A stretch of 64,000 bases of DNA from Lacticaseibacillus thailandensis DSM 22698 = JCM 13996 (GCF_001312865.1 NZ_BBER01000002.1:1-64000), one strand, 5' to 3'. Shown: positions 43,073 through 53,285, counted from the stretch's first letter. Notes: generated by a model from the sequence alone, not told the origin. Program-made: numbers and translations.

Positions 43073-43761
43073 ATGACCAACTTTAATGATATTCAAGGGT
43101 TTGTCTTTGATCTGGATGGAGTGATCACCGATACGGCGCGGCTCCACTCGCAGGCTTGGCGGCACATTGCCGAGCAGGTCGGCACCCCGTGGTCGCAAAA
43201 GTTGCAGGATAGCCTGAAGGGCATCAGCCGGATGGAATCACTCGAGCTGATTCTGCAGGCGGGCAACCGTGAACATGATTTCACCGACGCTCAGAAACAG
43301 GAGCTAGCGACTGCCAAGAACAAGGAATACTTGCGGCTGGTCGAACAGTTGACGCCGGCGGACATTCTGCCGGGTGTCAGCGACTTTCTGCGGGACCTGT
43401 ATAACCATGAGTACCGGATGGCGATTGCCTCGGCGTCCAAGAACGCGCCAACCGTCCTGGAGCACCTGGCATTGCCCGGTACTTCCACAACGTGGTGGAC
43501 CCGAGTACGCTTAAGCACGGTAAGCCTGATCCCGAGATCTTTACCAAAGCCGCGGCATTGATCAACCTCGATCCGCAAGTATGCATCGGGGTTGAGGATG
43601 CGGCCGCTGGCGTGGCGGGCATTAACGCTGCCGGGGAGACCTCGATTGGGATCGGTGATCCGCAGGTACTGTCTGCTGCTGACATCAACTTTACGAGCAC
43701 GGAGCAACTGTCACTGGCCAACATCCGTCACGCGATGCGCCAGCCCGTTGCCAGCTATTAG
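43073..43761 (+). pseudogene. pgmB: Beta-phosphoglucomutase, frameshifted as read
   Basis: HAD fold with nucleophile motif GFVFDLDGVITDTARLHSQAW, SASKN, then (other frame) KHGKPDPEIF and GVEDAAAGV. Converts beta-glucose-1-P from the GH65 enzyme to glucose-6-P. The frame changes near 43480 (ALPG-YFHNVVDPS). About 229 residues. ATG 43073 behind AAAGGAG. A terminator follows. Confidence 0.92.
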
Positions 43762-43803
43762 CGAACGGTCTACGCTTAATTTGGCGTTTGCATACGTGAT
43801 TAC

Positions 43804-43847
43804 AACGGTTACCGGCCACTTTCATGGTGGCCGGTAACCGTTTTTTT
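43804..43847 (+). terminator. Terminator of the GH65-pgmB operon
   Basis: AACGGTTACCGGCCAC-TTTCATG and the complementary arm, followed by seven T. Confidence 0.95.
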
Positions 43848-44075
43848 AATTCGGATTAATGCATAATGCTAGCCGTGAAACGGACACTTATGGGTGCATC
43901 TATGGTGAGTACTGGTTATTCTTATGCAGGTTGGTTCCAATTAGGGTGTCCAAGTAGTATGCTGGTTGGGTCTTATTAAATTTATCGAATCATTCGTATC
44001 GGTAGTGGTTTGTTAGCGCTGGCTAGCGGAATATTAATCAGTGTGCTGTGAGCACATGCGGATCGAGGTTTAGTA

Positions 44076-44766
44076 ATGATCAGGTTTTGGGGGCAAGCAA
44101 AGTTTACGGCTAGCGACGGCAAGTTGGCGGGCTACGAGCTTTTTTTTACGCGAGCGGAGTCAACGTGACGGGGAGTGGTACCTCCCGTCTGATTTTGGGC
44201 AGTTTAAGGTAAGTGCGTTGGATGACCTGCTGGGGGCAACTTTTGCCGGCATGCCGTCCGACTTATTGTTAGTGTCGTTGAACCTGGATGAAGAACAATT
44301 TGCTGACCCCGAATACTACACGCAGCTCGGTGTCTGTCAGCGCAAAGGTGGTCCGCGGTTGATCGTCGAGTTGACGGAACGGCTGGGCACGGGTGCTAAC
44401 ACGGTGACACATTAAGCGTTAGTTGATGCGGCTAAGGCGTACCAAGAGCTCGGTATCCAGGTATGTATCGACGATGTGGGTACGGGTGCCAACCTACCGG
44501 AGTTAGTGGATGCCCTCGACCCTTACGTGGATGAGTATAAGTACGCACTGCAAAACGTGCGTGGGACACTGACCCTTGAAGAAGTTCGTGCACAGGTGGC
44601 CTACTGGGTGGGACGCGCGCAGCAGGCCGGCCACTTCTTTGCCTTAGAGGGCATTGAAACACCAGCCGATTTGCCGCTGGTGCGGGAGTTTCAGCCCCAA
44701 ATCGTGCAAGGCTATTACTTTGGTCGGCCGCACCCGCTAACCATTGCGGCGGATTTTGACCTGTAG
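44076..44766 (+). pseudogene. EAL-domain protein, broken twice
   Basis: MIRFWGQAKFTASDGKLAGYELFF, then after a T8 tract (44142-44149) the frame changes; later LIVELTERL, a TAA at 44413-44415, and VCIDDVGTGANLPELVD, FALEGIETP, QGYYFGRPHP. It is a single EAL domain of about 230 residues without GGDEF. The DDFGTG motif reads DDVGTG and the IKID segment reads YKYALQN, so c-di-GMP hydrolysis is doubtful even if the frame were repaired. A paralogue follows at 45225. Confidence 0.8.
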
Positions 44767-44922
44767 TCCCGCCGGCTGGTTGTTTAATTATCCAATTAAT
44801 ATGAAAATAGTAGCCCGTTGATGTTTGTCCCGCGTCGCCATTCTTGGTGGTCAGGGTGATGAGCGCGGCGGGCTTTTTAGTGCCCGCCAGAGGGATAATT
44901 AGCATACCAGGCGTGACCATAG

Positions 44923-44957
44923 TGCTTTGAGCGCAACGTCAGGCACTTTTTTTGTTA
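44923..44957 (+). terminator. Probable terminator after the first EAL gene
   Basis: AGTGC...GCACT with a long loop followed by TTTTTTT. A second GC-rich stem, GCCCG...CGGGC-TTTTT, ends at 44878. Confidence 0.6.
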
Positions 44958-45224
44958 GTGACCAGACGTGACGTGGCGGTCCTGGCAGGGCGGGTGTTTG
45001 TCGTTTTGGCTCAAATTACGGGCCACCGTGCTTGCGTGCCAAGGCCGCTAGTCACATTAAGGACTGTGATCAACCCCAACGCCCGGCCACCGTGCACGCG
45101 CACAGGCACGTTATTATTCAGCGGGGCCGCCCCGGTTGGGGTAAAATGAGGGAGAATTGGTATGCGCGGGCGGTACTATTCTTACCGACCGGGTGGAGCC
45201 TACTTTGTGAATGGGAGGATACGC

Positions 45225-45908
45225 ATGTACCGCTACTTTATCCAACCACAGTTGAATAAAATCAATCACACCCTGATTGGTTATGAACTGTTGATGAAGC
45301 AGTATACAAGCGATGGCTGGCGGCCGCCGCACTCGTTTGCGTCCATTCCGCCGCATACGATTGCGTCCGTGCTGGTCGCAACTACGTCTAAGTTAGCCCT
45401 GAAAATTGGGTCGGTCTCGGTGAACCTCAACCGCACCCAGCTGCTGAATGAGGAAATCAACCATTCATTGATGCGGGCACAAAACTACCTGCGGCCCCTC
45501 CGACTCAACATCGAGTTAACGGAGGAACTGGCAGACGCACCAATTACGATTGCGCAGATGCGGCCCATGCTGACGGCGTACGTGAACCGGGGCATGCAGA
45601 TCTGCCTCGACGACGTGGGTAGCGGCGAGAACCAGCTGGACCACGTGTTGCAGCTGGTGCCGTACGCGAGTGAGATCAAGTTTGCCCTGCAGAACTTTAA
45701 TGTGGGGTTGGATGACCCCAAGATGCGCGCGCAGGTCAAGTTTTGGCGCGACTTTGCCTACCAGCGTGGATTGCGATTTATCCTCGAGGGCGTAGAGAAT
45801 GCTCACGATGATGCACTCGTCGACGCGCTGCGGGTCACGTTGCGGCAGGGCTATTTCTATGGCAAGCCCAAGTTGCTCAAACTAGACGTGAGTGATCCGG
45901 ATCAATAA
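45225..45908 (+). CDS. EAL-domain protein with degenerate active site
   Basis: 227 residues, intact from ATG 45225 behind GGGAGG. Motifs: GYELLMK (EAL position), VNLNRTQL, LNIELTEE, QICLDDVGSGENQL, SEIKFALQN, FILEGVEN, LRQGYFYGKP. Most acidic residues remain, but the Asp after IK is Ala and DDFG is DDVG. It may bind rather than cleave c-di-GMP, or act in another way. Cytoplasmic, no partner domain. Confidence 0.82.
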   Translation: MYRYFIQPQLNKINHTLIGYELLMKQYTSDGWRPPHSFASIPPHTIASVLVATTSKLALKIGSVSVNLNRTQLLNEEINHSLMRAQNYLRPLRLNIELTEELADAPITIAQMRPMLTAYVNRGMQICLDDVGSGENQLDHVLQLVPYASEIKFALQNFNVGLDDPKMRAQVKFWRDFAYQRGLRFILEGVENAHDDALVDALRVTLRQGYFYGKPKLLKLDVSDPDQ

Positions 45909-45946
45909 AACAATTAACGCAAGATTAGTTACTGGAGGAAGAGGCT

Positions 45947-47292
45947 ATGAAGATTGTGGTAGTGGGGTGTACCCACGCCGGGGTGGCGGCGGCGAAGGCC
46001 GTGCGCATGATCATCCGGAGGCGGAGGTCGTCGTGTACGAGCGGGATGACAACGTGTCATTTCTGTCCTGCGGGGTCGCACTGTACCTAGGTGGCGAAGT
46101 TAAGAACCTGGACGAGATGTTTTATGAAAATCCGGCCCATTTGCGGACTGAGGGCATCGACGTACGCGACAAGCATGATGTGCTTCGCATCGATAGCGAC
46201 AAGCATACGTTAACGATCCAAAATCTGCGGACCACCGAGGTGTTCACCGATACCTACGACAAGCTGATTATGACGACGGGGTCCAACGTGGTCGTGCCGC
46301 CGGTGATGGGCGTTGATGACACCCGGGTGTTGATGTGCAAAGACGCACGGCAGGCCCAGGCCATCTTTGATTCCGCCCAAAATCACCACCACGTCTACAT
46401 CGTTGGTGGTGGGTACGTCGGGGTGGAGTTGGCCGAGGCCTACGCAAATACCGACCACGCGGTCACGCTGTTACAGGCACACAACCAGCTATTGAACCGC
46501 TACATTGACGAGGAGTTATCAGCGCAGGTGGAGCGGAACTTGCAGGAACACGGGGTAGACCTACAGCTGAACACCCGTGTGGACAGCTTTGAATCCGATG
46601 ATGACCACGACCAGGTGCTTATTCACACCAATGGGGCTGACTTTCACGCCGGGTTGGTTATCGTGTGCGCCGGCTTCGTGCCGAACACTGAGTTGCTGCG
46701 GGGACAGGTCAAACTGGATGCACGTGGGGCCATCATCACCAACGACTGGCTGGAAACGTCGAATCCCGATATCCTGGCAGCGGGGGATACGTGTGCCGTG
46801 CGCTTTAATCCCACCGGCAAGTTAGACTACATTCCGTTGGCGACCAACGCTGAACGGCAGGGGCGCATCGCCGGACGTAATGCGTTTGGACACGTGCAAA
46901 AATATCCCGGGACGCAGGGCACCACGGCGTTGCGGCTGTTTAGCGAAACGCTGGCAACCACGGGCTTAACGAGCCACGCGGCCGCGGCGGCGGGAGTGCA
47001 CGCCGCATCCGTCATCTACCGGGACAACTACCGTCCCGTATTTATGCAGCCGAACGCACAAATCACCATTAAGTTGGTGTACAACGTCGACGACCATCGT
47101 GTGCTCGGGGCACAATTACTCTGTGCTCATGACATTAGTCAGACGGCCAACACCGTGTCGTTAGCCATTCAGAACGGCAATACAATTGAGGACTTGGCAT
47201 ACGTGGATACGCTGTTTAATCCCCACTATGACCAACCAGTCAATTATTTGAATCAGGTGGCGTTGCTCGCAGTCGCACAAACGAATGCGTAA
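45947..47292 (+). pseudogene. NADH oxidase / CoA-disulfide reductase family flavoprotein, frameshifted as read
   Basis: MKIVVVGCTHAGVAAAKAV (FAD-binding), redox Cys in NVSFLSCGVALYLGG, NADH-binding VYIVGGGYVGVELAEAY, and SNPDILAAGDTCAV. The single Cys and length near 448 fit water-forming NADH oxidase or NADH peroxidase. An indel near 46006 separates the first 20 residues from the rest. ATG 45947 behind GGAGGAAGAGG. Would help reoxidise NADH in oxygen. Confidence 0.85.
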
Positions 47293-47303
47293 GTGACGCG
47301 CCA

Positions 47304-47341
47304 TAAAAAAAAGTCACCGCGACTAACGGTGACTTTTTTTA
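47304..47341. terminator. Bidirectional terminator
   Basis: AAAAAAAAGTCACCG-CGACTAA-CGGTGACTTTTTTT serves the flavoprotein gene and the converging HAD gene. Confidence 0.9.
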
Positions 47342-47367
47342 TTGCGTGGTTGACCATTGGGGCCAAA

Positions 47368-48135
47368 TCAAATTAGCCCAAAATGGCTCAGGCCTTGGGA
47401 AATTCCGTGGTTCATGTTGGTCGAGGTGACGTATTCGGCCAGGGCTTTGTCCTGGTCGTTGCCGTTACCCATGACGACGGGGTGGTCGACCATTGACAGC
47501 ATCTCCAGGTCGTTTAGTTGGTCGCCGAACGCGTAGGTGGGTAACCCCTGCAGCCCCGTTTCGTCGAGGAAGTGGTTGATTCCGGTTTGCTTGGAGACCC
47601 CGGTCAGCATGGTATCGAGGCCGCGCGGGTTATTGCGAACGAGGCTGAGTTGGCCGGCGAAGTGCTGCTGGTACAGCCGTTCCTTGTCAAAGTTGAACAC
47701 AAACATGAAGTTGACCTGGTGGTGTTGGTACCAGGTGGGGTCGACGTGCGCGTCCAGGTGCAGTAGCTGGTAATTTTCACGGGTGGCGGCATTGGCACCA
47801 CTTAGGGCAAAGCCAGTGTTGTTGTACCAGCCGACCAGGTCGCCCTGCTCCCGGACGAAGGCGTTAAACTGTTCGATCAGCGGGACGGGGATGGTTTCCA
47901 CGTGGAGCTTTCGGCCCTCGTACTGCACGTAACTACCATTGGCGCTGACGATGGAGTCGATCCCAGTTTGGTCCAAAACGTATTGGACTTCAAAGATGTT
48001 GCGGCCGGTGGCCACCACTGGTAATACGTTGTTAGCGCGGAGTCGGGCGATGGCCTTAATGGTGTCGTCCGCTAAGCTCTTGTCGTCTTGTAATAAGGTG
48101 CCGTCTAAATCAAAGAATACTACCGCTTGGTACAA
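47368..48135 (-). CDS. HAD-family (Cof-type) phosphatase
   Basis: 255 residues starting at TTG 48135 (LYQAVVFFDLDGTLLQDD), chosen because AGGAGG ends about 5-10 bp before it; the frame is open to 48165. Motifs: DLDGTLL, VVATGRN, TGVSKQTGINHFL with Lys, and AFGDQLNDLEMLSMV. Cytoplasmic sugar-phosphate or FMN phosphatase of unknown exact substrate. Confidence 0.88.
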   Translation of the reverse strand: MYQAVVFFDLDGTLLQDDKSLADDTIKAIARLRANNVLPVVATGRNIFEVQYVLDQTGIDSIVSANGSYVQYEGRKLHVETIPVPLIEQFNAFVREQGDLVGWYNNTGFALSGANAATRENYQLLHLDAHVDPTWYQHHQVNFMFVFNFDKERLYQQHFAGQLSLVRNNPRGLDTMLTGVSKQTGINHFLDETGLQGLPTYAFGDQLNDLEMLSMVDHPVVMGNGNDQDKALAEYVTSTNMNHGISQGLSHFGLI

Positions 48136-48400
48136 ATAGGTTCCTCCTTTGTACATATATATCAATTAGCTTATTTACATTATAAGGGACAATCATACTA
48201 ACAGCAAAGTATGGTCGCTGGTGGGGACCGCTGATACCGGCGCGGATTAAGCGCGTTAAGGTTGATATCGCGGCCAATCTTCTGCATAATTGGGACGTAA
48301 CGAGTAGCAAGTAGGAGGAACAGTTGGTGCCCGTTAATATGTTAGTTTGCGGGTGCCCGTTCCTGAACGTAGTGGCCAAAGAGAGAACGGAGAAGTGATT

Positions 48401-48826
48401 ATGGCAGAAGAACGGACGTTAATTTTAGTGAAACCCGACGGTGTTGCGGCGGGTCACATTGGCGAAGTGATCACGCGTCTGGAACGGCGGCAGTACACAA
48501 TCACCGCGCTGAAGGTCATTCAAGCCACACCGGAATTGTTGGCCCAGCACTATGCCGCCCACGTGGGCAAGCCGTACTACCCGGCGATGGAGGAGTACAT
48601 GATGGAAAAGCCGTTGGTGGCCATTATTGCGAGCGGCAATAACATCGTGGCCCAGTTCCGCCGGATGGCTGGGAACACCAAGCCGGATGAAGCCCCGCTA
48701 GGCACCATCCGCGGCGACTTTGGTCGTAACTGGGGCGAGGGCCCGATTCGCAACGTGGTCCACAGCTCGGACAGCGTTGAGAGTGCGGATCGCGAAATGC
48801 GGATCTGGTTTCCAGAATTATTCTAA
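48401..48826 (+). CDS. ndk: Nucleoside-diphosphate kinase
   Basis: 141 residues, MAEERTLILVKPDGVAAGHIG with KPDGV, RGDFG and the phosphorylated His in RNVVHSSDSVESADRE. Balances NTP pools. ATG 48401 after an AACGGAGAAG site. Full length and intact. Confidence 0.96.
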   Translation: MAEERTLILVKPDGVAAGHIGEVITRLERRQYTITALKVIQATPELLAQHYAAHVGKPYYPAMEEYMMEKPLVAIIASGNNIVAQFRRMAGNTKPDEAPLGTIRGDFGRNWGEGPIRNVVHSSDSVESADREMRIWFPELF

Positions 48827-48863
48827 ACAATAGGATTATTGACGGTTAATTGGGGTGATAGTG

Positions 48864-49217
48864 ATGCCAAAGAAGCCGGTTTATCGTGATGTGGATGACT
48901 ACATCGGGCACCAGGTGCCTGCCGCTCAGCCACTATTGGCGCGGTTGCGGCGCACGATTCACGAGGTGGTGCCGGACGTGACGGAGTCGTTGAAGTGGGG
49001 GCAACCCTTCTTCACAACGGCCACCCAACGTGCCAGCATTGCGGCTTATTCCGGGCACGTAAGCTTGCTCCTCAGTCAGGACGTGCCAGCGGCGTTAGTT
49101 AAGGACATTAAGGCTGCTGGTTATACGGCCGGGCAGAAGCGGTTGAACGTTAAGTTTGATCAGGAAGTGCCGGCCGAATTGGTCATCAAGTTATTGATGA
49201 TGGAATTTAAGGATTAA
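48864..49217 (+). CDS. DUF1801 family protein (YdhG-like)
   Basis: 117 residues: VDDYIGHQVPAAQPLLARLR, VTESLKWGQPFFT, YSGHVSLLLSQ, KRLNVKFDQEVP. Matches the DUF1801 pattern (sometimes called iron chaperone Fra/YdhG). ATG 48864 behind GGGGTG. Soluble. Role not established. Confidence 0.8.
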   Translation: MPKKPVYRDVDDYIGHQVPAAQPLLARLRRTIHEVVPDVTESLKWGQPFFTTATQRASIAAYSGHVSLLLSQDVPAALVKDIKAAGYTAGQKRLNVKFDQEVPAELVIKLLMMEFKD

Positions 49218-49242
49218 CGTGTCAACAAAGGTGGTATGGGCC

Positions 49243-49842
49243 ATGACGAAGGGACGCTTAGAGGCTTTCAGCGACGGCATGTTTTCAATCATCATTACCA
49301 TTATGGTACTGGAATTGGCGGTGCCGGCTGGGAGCCAATGGTCTGACCTATTTACGTCGCAACACCTGACCGCGCTGGTGGCGTACCTGATCAGCTACGT
49401 ACTGGTCACCAGCTTTTGGGTCAGTCACCACAATATTGTGGTGCATATGCGGACGGTGACGCCCATCGATTTGTGGCACAACGCGTTGGTGTTACTACCG
49501 ATCTCGTTATTGCCACTGATGACGGAGTGGTTTGACCGCTACCCGATGGCGGCCGCTCCGAGTGTGGCGTACGCGATTTTGTATATCGTCACGGTGATGG
49601 CATTGTACACGTTGGCCGCCCGGGTGGCACGTCAGATGCGACCCGGTTACCAGCGGGACGACTTTGTGCGCGTTAACCGCCACCGGCTTGTGTTCATGGC
49701 CGCCGGCGTGGTGGACATTGGATTAGCGAATTTTTGGCCGCCAATCACGTGGGTGATGGTGGCATTGATTTCGGGCTCGTGGATTACGATGTTGCTCGTG
49801 CGGGCGACGCGTAACACTAGCCATAAGGAGGACCAATCATGA
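49243..49842 (+). CDS. TMEM175-family potassium channel (DUF1211)
   Basis: About 199 residues, six membrane helices. The pore motif appears early: RLEAFSDGMFSIIITIMVLELAV (FSDG). Bacterial TMEM175 proteins form tetrameric K+ channels. ATG 49243 fits AAAGGTGG; a GTG at 49219 is in frame. Its end overlaps the next gene (ATGA). Confidence 0.85.
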   Translation: MTKGRLEAFSDGMFSIIITIMVLELAVPAGSQWSDLFTSQHLTALVAYLISYVLVTSFWVSHHNIVVHMRTVTPIDLWHNALVLLPISLLPLMTEWFDRYPMAAAPSVAYAILYIVTVMALYTLAARVARQMRPGYQRDDFVRVNRHRLVFMAAGVVDIGLANFWPPITWVMVALISGSWITMLLVRATRNTSHKEDQS

Positions 49843-50492
49843 AAGTATTTGTCATTGGTGCAACTGGTCGTGTGGGCCAGGATCTGATTACCGCGTTGAC
49901 CCAAGCGGGTCACACGGTCACCGCTGGGGTGCACACTCCCAGCAAGTTCAAGCAGGGCGATTTGGCGACCCCGGTGGCGTTTGATTTGACCGCGGCTCCC
50001 GCCACGATGGCGACCATCCTTACTGGGTACGATGCCGTCTACTTTGTGGCGGGTTCACGTGGGCGTGACTTGCTTCAAGTGGAAGAGTTTGGGGCGATCA
50101 AGTCGATGCAGGCGGCTGAGCAAGCTGGCGTCAAGCGGTACGTCATGCTCAGTTCCTTGTTTGCTACGCAGCCAGAGAAGTGGGCGGGCATTACGTCGTT
50201 AGCCTCGTTGGCAGATTATAACGTGGCCAAGTTTGTCGCTGATAACTGGTTGATGCGGAACACCCAGCTGGACTACACGATCATCCAGCCGGGTACGTTG
50301 ACCGAAACGCCGGCAACGGGTCGGGTGACATTGGGCGTGACGGATGGCGGCCAGAACGCCATTCCGGACGTGGCAGCCGTACTAGCAGCCGTGTTGGAGC
50401 AACACAACACCTTTGGCCAGGTGATCACCATGCACGCGGGTGACACACCGGTGGCAGAGGCGGTAGCCAACTGGTCGCAGGCGACGAAGTAA
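49839..50492 (+). CDS. NAD(P)-binding reductase (atypical SDR, YhfK-like)
   Basis: 217 residues. Rossmann motif MKVFVIGATGRVGQDLI, then YVMLSSLFATQP and a YNVAKFVADNWL segment with Tyr and Lys. No N-terminal signal. Member of the NAD(P)H-binding PF13460-like group acting on unknown substrates. Behind AAGGAGG, overlapping the channel gene. Confidence 0.85.
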   Translation: MKVFVIGATGRVGQDLITALTQAGHTVTAGVHTPSKFKQGDLATPVAFDLTAAPATMATILTGYDAVYFVAGSRGRDLLQVEEFGAIKSMQAAEQAGVKRYVMLSSLFATQPEKWAGITSLASLADYNVAKFVADNWLMRNTQLDYTIIQPGTLTETPATGRVTLGVTDGGQNAIPDVAAVLAAVLEQHNTFGQVITMHAGDTPVAEAVANWSQATK

Positions 50493-50562
50493 ATGAACAA
50501 CAATCGCCCACTCGTGACGGCGCGCACCGGGAAGGTGGCACTGGCACGGGCGGGCGTTTTTA

Positions 50563-50868
50563 AAACCAGAGCGGAACCCCGCGGGTAAAAGCGATAGCGT
50601 AAGGTGCTCCGGCCGCAGGGCCCGGGTTTGGCCCTGGGGTTGGAGTGCGTTACGCGGTAGCTTTTGCGAGGTGTAGCTCGACGAAGAAAACCAGAGCGAC
50701 GCGGGGCGCCCAAAAACCGGCGTGTAACGGACTCTGGTGATGAAGCGGGGTTTTGGCTTCATTGCCAGGGTTGGTTACACAGAGGTTTTTGCCCCGTGTA
50801 GCTTGACGAACCAGAGCGAAACCCCGTGGGTAAAAGTGATAGCGTAAGGTAGTCCAGCCGCAGGATCC
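50563..50868. repeat. Cluster of two palindromic elements and a truncated third
   Basis: Copy A (50563-50686) and copy B (50687-50808) each start AACCAGAGCG and end GTAGCT(C/T)GACGAA; copy C (50809-50868) is only the left half. In copy A the left arm CGGGTAAAAGCGATAGCGTAAG pairs loosely with the right arm GTTACGCGGTAGCTTTTGCGAGG; in B the arms are different in sequence (AAAAACC/GGTTTTTG, GTGTAAC/GTTACAC, TGAAGC/GCTTCA) but still pair. Related copies are at 53.6 and 57.6 kb. Confidence 0.75.
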
Positions 50869-50891
50869 GTTAAAACATATGGAGGCTTCCA

Positions 50892-51386
50892 ATGACATAC
50901 ACCTTTGCACCGGCAGTTCTGTCCCAACTTTCCGATATCATGGCCACTGAACGTGCCGGTTTTACTCCCGCGGAGGCCGCCACGCCGCGTGCAATGGCAG
51001 CGCGCATTGCGGCTTATCCCGAAACGTTTATCGTTGCGCAGGACCCGGACGGTGCGGTTGCCGGCTACGTGGTCGGTCCTGCCAGTGCAACGCGGTATCT
51101 CACCGATGACCTGTATGCACACAGCGAGCCCAACCAGCCAGGGGAGGCATACCAGACCGTGTTAAGTTTGGCGGTCCGCCCGGAGAATCGCGGTCAGGGT
51201 CTCGGCAGCGCGTTACTGGCACACTTGGCCACGACTGCCCGGCAGCAAGGACGCGTGGCCATCACGCTTACCTGCCTACAACGCCTGGTGCCGTTTTATG
51301 TGCGCAACGGCTTTGTCAACGAGGGGGTGTCGGCGTCGAGCCATGCCGGCGAGGTCTGGTTCAACATGGTGCGGCCACTAAATTAG
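50892..51386 (+). CDS. GNAT-family N-acetyltransferase
   Basis: 164 residues with the acetyl-CoA motif LSLAVRPENRGQGLGSALLAHL and a C-terminal VPFYVRNGFVNEG. Resembles arylalkylamine-type acetyltransferases. ATG 50892 behind GGAGG. Substrate unknown. Convergent with the next gene. Confidence 0.85.
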   Translation: MTYTFAPAVLSQLSDIMATERAGFTPAEAATPRAMAARIAAYPETFIVAQDPDGAVAGYVVGPASATRYLTDDLYAHSEPNQPGEAYQTVLSLAVRPENRGQGLGSALLAHLATTARQQGRVAITLTCLQRLVPFYVRNGFVNEGVSASSHAGEVWFNMVRPLN

Positions 51387-51909
51387 CGCCGCAAATTCAG
51401 CGGCCATGGGTGGCACGAGCTCCGCAAAGGGGTCGAGGGTCGCCGCCACCGTCGTCGCGTCGTTACTGGCAGGGACGGGAGTCGCAATGTTCGTGGCCAG
51501 TTGGCGCATGCGCAGGCCGTTGATGACCAGGCGGATGGCGATGTCCGCTTGCATGGTGTGGTTACCGTAGATCAGGGTTGCGACGGGCTTACCCCGCCAT
51601 TCCGCATAGACGGTGTCCAGCGCGTTTTTCAGGACGGCTGGGTAACCCCAGTTGTACTGGCCAAAGACGAGCACGAAGCCGGCGTACTGGTCGATGAGGT
51701 GGGCAAAATTACGCGTACTGGCGTGCGTGTAATGACCCTCTGCTGGGGGCTCAGCCTCGGGTAAAAAGGGCAGGTTGACCTGGGCCAAGTCGATAATGTC
51801 GGCTGCCACGTGCGCTGTGGCCAACTGTTGTTGCAACCACGCGGAGGCGGCGGGGGCAACGCGTCCCGGTCGGTTGGAGCCACTGATAATAGCAATTTTT
51901 TTTAGTCAC
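51378..51909 (-). pseudogene. NADPH-dependent FMN reductase family protein, frameshifted as read
   Basis: From GTG 51909 (VTKK, then IAIISGSNRPGR in the next frame) across an A8 run (51894-51901), then VNLPFLPEAEPP, FVLVFGQYNWGYPAVLKNALD and ATLIYGNHT, the flavodoxin-fold signature SGSxRPG...YNWGYPAxLKNAID. About 177 residues. Diverges from a MarR gene, which likely senses a redox or phenolic signal for it. Confidence 0.82.
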
Positions 51910-51984
51910 GAACATTTACCTCCACTAACGTGGGATTGACTGTTTTTTTGATATTGATTCACCTGAATACAAATTGTAGTATAT

Positions 51985-51998
51985 ACCGTGTAAACGGT
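51985..51998. promoter_or_regulatory. Candidate MarR operator
   Basis: ACCGT-GTAA-ACGGT inverted repeat in the AT-rich divergent region between the flavoprotein and marR. Confidence 0.4.
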
Positions 51999-52040
51999 TT
52001 GTCAATATTTATTCACGTGCATTAAAATGGAGGGGTATCC

Positions 52041-52524
52041 TTGATCGATGACATTTTGGACTATTTGAACCAATTTATTGCGCGCGATGGCACCGACGAC
52101 CTGGAACGGCGGTGGGTCGCGCAGCAAACACATAACGCGGCGGTACAAGCGCTGTTACCGCACTTACGGACACGTGATATTCGTATCGTGGCGGCGGTCG
52201 GCCAGCACCAACCGCTACCGCAAAAAAAAGTTGCCGATGCTAGTGGGGACGTCGCAAGCCACGGCGAGTCGGGCAGTTTCACGGTTAGCTGACAACGAGC
52301 TGTTGATTCGTGAACGCATGCCCGATAATGCCAAGGAGTGGCAATTGCGTCTCACCACCAACGGGGCGGAGTTGGCGCGTTTGAAAGGCTTGCTGGACGA
52401 GCGGTTGCACCAGGCGGCTTTACAAGTGGCGAGCCATTACACGCCGGCCGAACTAACCCGTTTTAACCAGTTGCTGGGGGAACTTCTGCAACTGTCGAGT
52501 AAGACGTTTCAAGACATAGATTAA
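52041..52524 (+). pseudogene. MarR-family regulator, frameshifted at an A8 run
   Basis: TTG 52041 behind GGAGGGG: LIDDILDYLNQFIARDGTDD...; after the A8 tract (52221-52228) the next frame gives LPMLVGTSQATASRAVSRLADNELLIRERMPDNAKEW, the winged HTH, and a long C-terminal helix. About 160 residues. Probable regulator of the divergent flavoprotein. Confidence 0.8.
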
Positions 52525-52543
52525 AATTTTTGAGGAGGACATT

Positions 52544-53255
52544 ATGTCTGCATATTCAGTTGATATTACCCGGATCATTATCCGGTTGGCCATGGCCACG
52601 GTCGTTGCCGGAATTATCGGGTCCAACCGGGAGCACAATAGTCACCCGGCCGGGATCCGGACGCACATTTTGGTTTGTTTAGGGGCCTGCGTGATTGCCA
52701 TGATCCAGCAGGAGATTGCTGCTCAAGCCATCAACTTTGCCCTGCACAACAAGGACATTTTTTTCAGTCATCCGGGCCGACCCGGCACGGTTGGTTTGCC
52801 AGGTCGTTAGTGGGATCGGGTTCCTGGGTGCTGGGACCATCATCGTCACGCGGCATAACATTTCGGGTCTGACCACCGCGGCATCTCTGTGGGCCGTTGC
52901 GGGACTCGGGATTGCCATCGGGATGGGTTACTACACGATCGCGGTGATTAGTGCTGTCTTTGTGATTGTTGTCCTGGCCTTCCTCAAGCGCGCGTTCCGC
53001 ATTACCCCGCCCATTCGGCGGCTGGAAGTGAAGTATGTCAATAAGGCCGAGACGCAGGAGTTCGTGAAGTCTTACTTTAGCGAGCACAAAGTCAACGTGC
53101 TGGCGACGGCGTTCAGCACCGAACGCACAAACGGTGAGGCGGTTTACAAGAACATCTACCGTATCGAGATTCCACGCAAAGCCAATTACGTGGACTTGAT
53201 CGATGATATTTCTGCAAACGACAATATCCGCACGGTGCGCGTGGTGACCCGCTAA
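52544..53255 (+). pseudogene. MgtC/SapB-family membrane protein, frameshifted at a T7 run
   Basis: DITRIIIRLAMATVVAGIIGSNREHNSHPAGIRTHILVCLGAC is the MgtC core (GxxREHxxxPAGLRTH). After the T7 tract (52757-52763) the frame shifts: VSGIGFLGAGTIIV, GLTTAASLWAVAGLGIAIGMGYY, then a cytoplasmic ACT-like tail. About 236 residues and five helices. MgtC-like proteins aid growth at low magnesium. Confidence 0.87.
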
Positions 53256-53285
53256 CGTGGTATGTGCGTGGCGGCACCAATAGCG

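Noticed and set aside
50382-50910. Overlapping minus-strand ORFs in the palindromic repeats
   Set aside because: Generated by the GC-rich palindromes; no start signals.
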